A stretch of 64,000 bases of DNA from Carya illinoinensis. Lineage: Eukaryota > Streptophyta > Magnoliopsida > Fagales > Juglandaceae. The notes beneath the pieces were generated by a model, which ran no database searches, was not told the origin of the DNA, and worked only from the letters and a program-made list of their open reading frames with translations. The DNA is taken from contig NC_056764.1 of the NCBI RefSeq assembly GCF_018687715.1, positions 684,501-748,500 of the forward strand, given 5' to 3'. This document shows, in pieces, positions 57,470-64,000 of the stretch (position 1 is its first letter; every line of letters begins with the position of its first letter). The translations under genes and the position numbers were made by a program.

Positions 57470-59328
57470 TCAACCCTAATAAGGAAGAGCTAATCGGTTT
57501 ATTCGTAGATCTATTATTAAAAAATAGTAGGTAATTGTGGGCCTTTAATCTTGTGATTTGGGTTAGTCTAAGAGGCTCCACATTATTTAGACCATTCAAA
57601 ATACGTCACCCATTATCTGTTAACTTCCTTCTCTCTCCCTCTATATTGGCGTTTACCTCGAGCTCATCTACACCTTACATGCACGGTTGCCCTTCCAAGC
57701 TCATCCTAGCGGTGGGTCCCAATGAACAATCCGAGGGCCCTCATGCAAAACCCCAAATTCAATCCACACCCTTAAAGTTAAAAGTCCATTATCAGAATAG
57801 AGTAGGTCAAAAAGAAAAAGTAAAAATAATGACGTCGAGAGTCCGAGATAGGGGTCAAACCGTCCTAACCTTTCCTGGGTCTGACCTTAGACGACATGAA
57901 AGACAATCGCCTTCAGACACAAACACGTGCAATACATAACACGTGGACGTTTAAGATCGAGAGTTTACGTATATATACACGCCGTGAAGTGGAGGTTATC
58001 AGCATCTTAGAAGGAAATAAATCGGCTGTCACGGCTGGGCCAAAGCCCTTAAGGTTGAATGTGACAAACCATCCCAGAAACCAATAGAATAACGTCACCC
58101 ACGAGATTTAATGCACATTGACCGGAATCAAAGAAGGCAATGGCATGCTACTCACCCCCACAATTTGACCGCTTTATTTATTTACAAATTTAAGGTGAAA
58201 TGACTTTTGTTTATTTTTTTTAATATATTCTATTAATATAATTAATTATGTATTAAAAAAATTAATATAATCAATCATTTTAATAAAATATATAAAGAAT
58301 ATAAAAATATTATATATAACATTAATTCTTTATTCATTTTTAATAAAAATTCCAAGAAATGATAGATATTGTCCACAAAAATGGAGTTGTTAATGCAAAA
58401 TGGGGTAACGTTGGGGGTAGTGATTGCATGGCCACACTAGCAACCACTCTCTCTCCTTTTAGCCTTAGTATGCAAGGGACAAGATCGCATCACCTATTGA
58501 GACATTAGGTAGCAAGACTTTTTGAAATGAAATGCAAAGTGCAAGAGAGATGGAGAGACTTTTTTTAACAAAATTCTAAATTTTGGAGACTTTTTCAAGC
58601 CTTGTTTTATAAGCAATTTTGGACAATTTCTAGACTTTGGAGATTTCGGCAACAAAGATTATCCCCATGCTTTATCTCTCTTCTCGGCATTCTCGTTATA
58701 TTATAGGCATTGCGTGGCCAAATGTCACTTTTTTTATGATAATTTTTAAGAAAAATTTATTTGTCATCCTCACACTTCACACACCACACTTATTTTAATT
58801 TTTTTTTATTTTTTCTATAATAAATATGTAGTGTGTGGATGATAAATAAAATAATTTAATTAGTTTAATAAGAATAAAAAAAATAAAAAATAAAAAAAAT
58901 AAAAAAATAATATTTTAATATATAAAATATGTGGTGTAGGATGATGTGTAGCATTTCCCTTTTTTATCTCAAGTTTGAAGAGAGAGTAAAATTTAATAAA
59001 GAAAATGATTTATACATAATATTTTTTTACAAGAATTTTAAATAAGAAATATTTTTATAAAACATCTTATAAAAATAATATCATTTTATAAATATATTCT
59101 CATCTTACAACATTATTATAAAATAAATTACGTTATATACAGTTATTTTTATATATTTTTTATACATTCTTTTAATATGATTGATAAAATAAATATTTAT
59201 TTTAAAAAATTAAAATAACCAATCATATTAATAAAATATATAAAAAAATACATAAAAGATGATTCTAGATAAAATTTTTATATAAAATATATTTTAAAAA
59301 TGTGTTGTATAATTACTATGCGTTGATT
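57470..59328. other. Intergenic region with a promoter-like segment and AT-rich repeats
   Basis: At 57830-58080 there is a promoter-like cluster: CACGTG at 57924 and 57940 and TATATATA at 57970. No coding sequence follows. From 58190 on the DNA is very AT-rich, with several self-complementary stretches including 58738-58975. Confidence 0.5.
58738..58975. mobile_element. Foldback MITE-like element
   Basis: The right end, inverted, reads GGGAAATGCTACACATCATCC. The left half has TTGTCATCCTCACACTTCACACACCACAC, partly matched inverted by GTGTGTGGATGATAAATAAAA. The middle is an A/T-only run. The type resembles Mutator-like foldback elements. No target duplication was fixed. Confidence 0.45.
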
Positions 59329-59337
59329 GAGTAGAAA

Positions 59338-59688
59338 GGAAAATGATAGGGATCCCGTTAACTTGTCCCGCTCCTCTTTTTTTGTTTTTGAATTTTTTTT
59401 TATAGAAAGATTAAGAAAATTATATTTAATTATATTGTGAATTTTATTCATTTTTTTAAAATATTTAAAAGTGTTAAAAAAATGATATGAAAAAAATATT
59501 TACAAGTGTTTTTTTCTTACTTTTTTCATATTATTTTTTTAACACTTTTAAATATTTTAAAAAAATAAATAAAATTCATAATATAATGAAATAAAATTTT
59601 TTTAATCATTTTATAAAAAAATTAAAAAAAAAAAAAGAAATTAACGGGACAAGTTAGCGGGATCCCAGTGGAATTCCTAGCATTGACC
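59338..59688. mobile_element. Mutator-like foldback MITE with long inverted arms
   Basis: Nearly the whole 351 bp folds on itself. GGGATCCCGTTAACTTGTCCCG at the left pairs with the inverse of CGGGACAAGTTAGCGGGATCCC at the right. The AT-rich inner arms (for example AACACTTTTAAATATTTTAAA) also pair, around a centre near 59510. It is flanked by GAGTAGAAA at 59329-59337 and 59689-59697, the 9-bp size of Mutator-like elements; the match extends to 13 of 15 bases further out. It lies about 420 bp upstream of the OBERON-like start codon. Confidence 0.85.
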
Positions 59689-59697
59689 GAGTAGAAA

Positions 59698-60105
59698 ACC
59701 CAACTCCACCTTCCTTTTTTGTTTTTTCAATTTCGTCCATATATATTTTCAAATGTGCCCACAGCCAATCCCAACATTCCCACCCTCGTCCCCGCCCGTG
59801 AAGTTTTCTGACCAATCTCTCCTCTCGCTTTACCATTGCCCTAAAACCCAACCTCGAATGGTAATACCCGTAAATTACGCTTAAAGCTTCGGGGGCACTT
59901 CATTTAAAAAAAAAAAAAAAAAAAAAAAACCCAATAGTACGGTAAGTACCTCTTGGTCGCTCCTTCATTGAATCTTCTTCTACTTCCAGTAAAAAAACCC
60001 TAGCTTTGCTTCGTATTTTGGGAGAGGGAGCCTGTTTCTGTTAATTTGCTTGTTTATGAATTTTGCCAAAGAAAGTTTGAAGAATTTCGTTCGTAGCTTT
60101 GGAGG
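59698..60105 (+). promoter_or_regulatory. Upstream region of the OBERON-like gene
   Basis: The segment contains an A tract of about 23 at 59907-59929 and a likely 5' untranslated region before the ATG at 60106. No clear TATA box was assigned. Confidence 0.5.
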
Positions 60106-63100
60106 ATGAAGAGGCTCAGGTCTGGCGGCGAGGATCTCGATTCCTACGGAGATAAGTGCAAGGATCCAAACCCCATTCCCAACCCGAGCCGGTCGTCCTC
60201 CTCTTCGCACCGGGGTTTCTACTACAAGCCCGATAATGTACGCAAGGGTTTTGCTCGGTACGACCGGGATCGGTCGGCGGAAGACGACCGCGACGCCTCG
60301 AGAATGCTGCGGAAGCGATCGGAGCACGATTTCGACGGGGGTTTTGAACGGAGAAAGGGAGGATTCGATCGTTACAGTGGAGAGAGCAGAGGAGGGTATG
60401 ATCGTAACTTGATGCACCGGTCTGATAGCTTTTGCGGGGGTTTGTCGTCGTCCAGGAGGGAGTTTCCAAAGGGGTTTCGATCGGAGCGGACTTCTTCTGC
60501 AGCGTCTGAGAGGTCGCGGCGCGAGGGGAGTGTGTCTTCGTGGCGGCGATTTGGGAGCAATAATAATGGGAATAGGGATTCGGAGGAGAGCACTAGAGGA
60601 GTAGGAGGAAGTAGAATTGGATTGAGGGACGTGAAGTCGCCAACGTGGTCTAGGGATTCCGCTGCGAGCGAGCCGTCGAGGATGATGAGGGCTTTAAATT
60701 CGGGTTCTTCACCGGTACGAGCCTCAAGAGCGAGTCCGAGGACGAAGGAAGATTCGAAGGACAACTCCAAATCGAAATCAAAATCGCCTAGTTGGTCGAG
60801 GGAATCGGGGCCAAGCGAACACTCTAGGAGTGTGGATGTGGAGATGGTGAAGAAGTGTACTGAGGAGGTGCAGGTTGAGAGTAAGAGTAGCAGTGAAATG
60901 GAGGAAGGAGAGCTTGAACCAGAGCCAGAGCCAGAGCCAGAGCCCGAGCCCGAGCCCGAACCCAGCCCAGAATTGAAATCGGTGCGTGGGGTTGAGCGTC
61001 AATTCGGTCATGAAGCTGAGGCTGAAACCGAAACGGAGAAAAGAGATCGTGTGGGCTTGGAATTGGATAATATTGAGAATAAGGAGATCGAGGTTAAATG
61101 CCGGATTGAAGACTCAAGTACAGTCGTGGAGGATGGACTGAATGAATTGATGGGTAAAGAAGAAATAGAGATGGAGGTTGAGAGAGAGCTGCCAGATGAT
61201 ATGGACGTTTGTGAGGAGGGGAAAGAAAAGGGGGTTGATGATGAAGTTCAACGCGTTGAGAGTGAGAACAATGGAATGGCGGAAAACAATGAAGGCGGCG
61301 ATAAGGAAGAAGAGGGTGTGAGGAAGGTTAGGGAATGTGAAGAGGAAACAAAGATGGCTACAGTGGTTGTTGACAAGTCTTCTTTGGGTTTTGAAGAGGA
61401 GAGTAAAGAACAAGATAATGGTATGATAGATCTTGAAGCCAAGGCAGAGGATGTGGAAATACGTGCGTTGAATGAGGACGAAAATGGAGGGGCTGAATCC
61501 AATATGAGGATAGAAACAGAGGGTTTAAAGAGTCATAATTTCATGGATAAGGGCAAAAGTGTGTCTATCGCACCTGCCCGTGTCACAGATTCTGTTGAAG
61601 ATGGGGGATGCGTTGGAATGAAATCGAGGGAGTTTGAGACTTGCGGGGATAGCGATGATATGGAAGGACCAAGTACTCGGGGGTTTGAGCTGTTTACAAG
61701 CTCTCCTGTTAGAAGAGAAGAGAAAGGTGATCGATCTGGTGCTAATAACAAGCAGGAGGAAAAGTTGGTGCTAGAGCCACTTGATCTTTCGCTAAGCTTA
61801 CCAAATGTTTTATTACCAATCGGTGCTGGTGATACGAATCAAGCTGCTCCGGGTTCACCTAGTCCAGCAATGAGTGTTCAGTCCTTGAGTAATACGTTCT
61901 GTACCAACTCGGATGGATTTACTGCATCAATGTCTTTTTCAGGTTCTCAGACAGCTTATCACAACCCGAGTTGTTCTTTGACGCAGAATTTGATGGACAA
62001 CTACGAACAATCAGTTGGCAGCCGCCCCATATTTCAGGGAATCGATTGGCAGGGACAGTCGCAGAATGAGTCCAAGCAGAAAGAAATTCCCTTGTATCAG
62101 AGAATCTTGATGAATGGAAATGGCTCTCTTAATCAGTCTCAAGGCATTTCGAATGGTCAAGCTGTGCAAGGACAACATCATAGGGTCATGGAAGGAAGCT
62201 CCAAAATGTCCAGTGGGCTAGAGAGGCGGTTGAGTTTTCAAAGGCAGTTGTCAGGAGGACGGTCAAGGCATCTGGATGATATTAGATCACCATCGCAGAG
62301 TGTTGGGTCTCATGATATTGGTTCCAATTATAGTTTTGACAGGAAGCGAGGAATGAGAGAGAAGAATAATGGTAGTTTACATAGGACTAGTAGCCAGAAG
62401 GAGCCTGAACAGCTTCTGAAAGGAGGAGTTGAATTTGTTGAGACGGCCGTTGCCTGGATAGTTGCTGAACCATTACATGTAATGGCTAGGAAATTTCATG
62501 ACATGACAGGACACTCCATAGCATGTCTAAAAGAGAGCATTCGCGAGTTCATGTTGAATGTGGACAAGCGACCACAACTATTCGCATTTCAGAAAGCTCT
62601 TCAGGGCAGGTCTGACATAACCTTGGAGATGCTATTGAAATCCCATCGGGCTCAATTGGAGATCTTGGTCGCGTTGAAAACTGGTCTACCAGATTACCTT
62701 CAACAGGACAACTCGTCTACTCATTTGGCAGAGGTTTTTCTGAACTTAAAATGCAGAAATCTTACCTGTAAGAACCCTTTGCCTGTGGACGAATGTGATT
62801 GCAAGGTTTGTGTGCAGAAGAATGGTTTTTGCAGTGCTTGTATGTGTCTTGTGTGCTCGAAGTTTGACATGGCGTCAAATACATGTAGTTGGGTTGGGTG
62901 TGATGTTTGTCTTCACTGGTGCCATACCGATTGTGGGTTACGAGAATCTTACATCAGAAATGGAAGGAGTGCTACGGGGGCTTATGGGACAACGGAGATG
63001 CAGTTCCATTGTGTTGCCTGTGATCATCCTTCTGAAATGTTCGGCTTTGTAAATGAAGTTTTTCAAAATTTTGCAAAGGATTGGACAGTTGGAACTCTTT

Positions 63101-63253
63101 CTAGAGAGCTTGAATATGTGAAGAGAATTTTTTGTGATAGCAAGGACATGAGGGGAAGACGACTTCATGAAATTGCTGACCAGATGCTGGCAAGCTTGGT
63201 AAATAAGTCTAACCTTCAGGAGGTCTACCGTCATATCATGTCTTTCCTTACTG
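60106..63253 (+). CDS. OBERON3/4-like (TITANIA) PHD protein, first exon, partial gene
   Basis: One long exon of about 1049 codons ends at the donor ACTG|GTAAGT at 63253/63254. The rest of the gene is beyond the window. Residues 1-780 are low-complexity: Ser/Arg-rich (1-240), an Glu-Pro repeat at about 271-286, acidic to about 470, then conserved blocks such as PIFQGIDWQGQSQNE, IPLYQRILMNGNGS and LERRLSFQRQLSGGRSRHLDD. The Oberon region follows from about 780 (FVETAVAWIVAEPLHVMARKF), and the PHD_Oberon zinc finger spans about 883-985 (CDCKVCVQKNGFCSACMCLVC, CDVCLHWCHTDC, CVAC). Plant OBE3/OBE4 act in the nucleus with OBE1/2 in meristem maintenance and embryo root initiation. The missing exons should encode the coiled-coil end. 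Confidence 0.93.
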
Positions 63254-64000
63254 GTAAGTTCTTTATATTCCGTAACAAGAAAATTTGTTGTGTTCTTCCC
63301 TGACGATCGTTGCCTATTTCATTTATAGACTGTAAAACATGACATAATTTGGGATAACTGCCCCTTTTTTACTGTAAGCTGAAGCCATGCTTCTTATCCA
63401 CAATTAAGTTCCCTAGGAAATGATTTGAAGCAACTTAAAATGTTTGCAGGATTGCAGTAAAAGATAGATAGACAAAACTTTTCACAATCCTATACACAAC
63501 CATAAGGATACTTTTATAAGTTGTTTTACAAAAATAAAGATATTTTTAAAAAATAAGGATATTTTTATAAGTTGTTTTACAAAAATGCTATTCATTTAAA
63601 ACAGGGTTGTGAAAAAAATTGTGTTAATCATTTTCCTTTTTGAATTCAATCTATTCAATCAAGAATAATGATTTGAATTTAATAAACCTTGTGAGTTCAT
63701 TCTTTTATACGAGACACAAAATGTTGCTGAACAAATAAAACCGAGTTGCAGATTGGGGGAATGATAAGACTGTCGTTTTGATCTGCTTTCTGTAGTTTTT
63801 GTTTTCAAATTGTGATGCATCAGAGTTTTGCTTGCTTATGTCAGAGTGTGGCTCTTAACATATGATTTCTGTGTTATAATTTGTGTTAGAAACCGGTAAC
63901 ATTTGTTTATTGAATTTGCAACCGATCAACATGGTGGCTTCAAAGTGCAACATTTGTTGCATGTATAATGCAGCGTTATATTGAATTTGCAAGCAGAACC
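63254..64000 (+). other. Intron 1 of the OBERON-like gene, partial
   Basis: Reading beyond the donor gives a stop within 20 codons. No acceptor followed by a family-like exon was found before the right edge. The intron holds a short AT-rich duplication (TTTATAAGTTGTTTTACAAAAAT at 63513 and 63563) inside weak inverted ends (CACAATCC..GGGTTGTG). Confidence 0.6.

Noticed and set aside
60778..61502. Minus-strand frames opposite the OBERON-like exon
   Set aside because: Shadows of the Glu-rich coding strand.

Overview
The window is nuclear DNA of a woody dicot. Split genes with GT-AG introns, AT-rich spacers, coiled-coil NB-ARC-LRR immune-receptor genes and a dense load of plant transposons all point that way. 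The style of the receptors (N-terminus MAGALVGG...) and a small inverted-repeat element with a TTTGGAT..CATCTC signature suggest Fagales, perhaps the walnut family; this is inference.

Region 1 (1-13.4 kb, minus strand) holds two tandem RPP13-like-1 type immune-receptor genes. The first (1-6183, running off the window) is split in its NB-ARC domain by a 3.5-kb Ty1/copia element and also carries a 1-base frameshift. The second (9655-13410) is an intact single-exon gene of 1251 codons.

Region 2 (14.9-36 kb) carries a five-exon TAB2/ATAB2 gene (chloroplast translation of photosystem mRNAs), a decayed HS1-like stress-response A/B-barrel pseudogene, a Ty3/gypsy element of 4.8 kb and a twelve-exon PHD-finger gene. 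From memory, Arabidopsis has ATAB2 and a PHD-finger gene side by side (At3g08010, At3g08020), so the gypsy element and the pseudogene appear to sit inside a conserved gene pair.

Region 3 (36-42 kb) is gene-free. It holds an hAT-type element with near-perfect 8-bp target duplications that was later hit by an LTR retrotransposon, now a solo LTR.

Region 4 (42.3-54.8 kb) has NRPB11 (RNA polymerase II subunit 11), a four-exon CHX28-type cation/H+ antiporter, the seven-exon FKBP42/TWISTED DWARF 1 gene (with an antisense SINE in an intron) and a small uncharacterised membrane protein gene. The NRPB11-CHX28 adjacency is also remembered from Arabidopsis (At3g52090, At3g52080).

Region 5 (54.8-64 kb) has two Tourist-like elements with TWA target duplications, AT-rich foldback elements and the large first exon of an OBERON3/4-like PHD gene that continues past the right edge.

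Exon models were made by reading splice sites and frames by hand. Their coding sums give 374 (TAB2), 841 (PHD gene), 116 (NRPB11), 792 (CHX28) and 365 (TWD1) residues, all in frame from start to stop. No operon-like or wholly new multi-gene system was found. The most unusual items are transposon-gene interactions, a duplicated splice donor, a GC-AG intron, a possible intron inside a gypsy gag-pro region and two strong hairpins upstream of genes.
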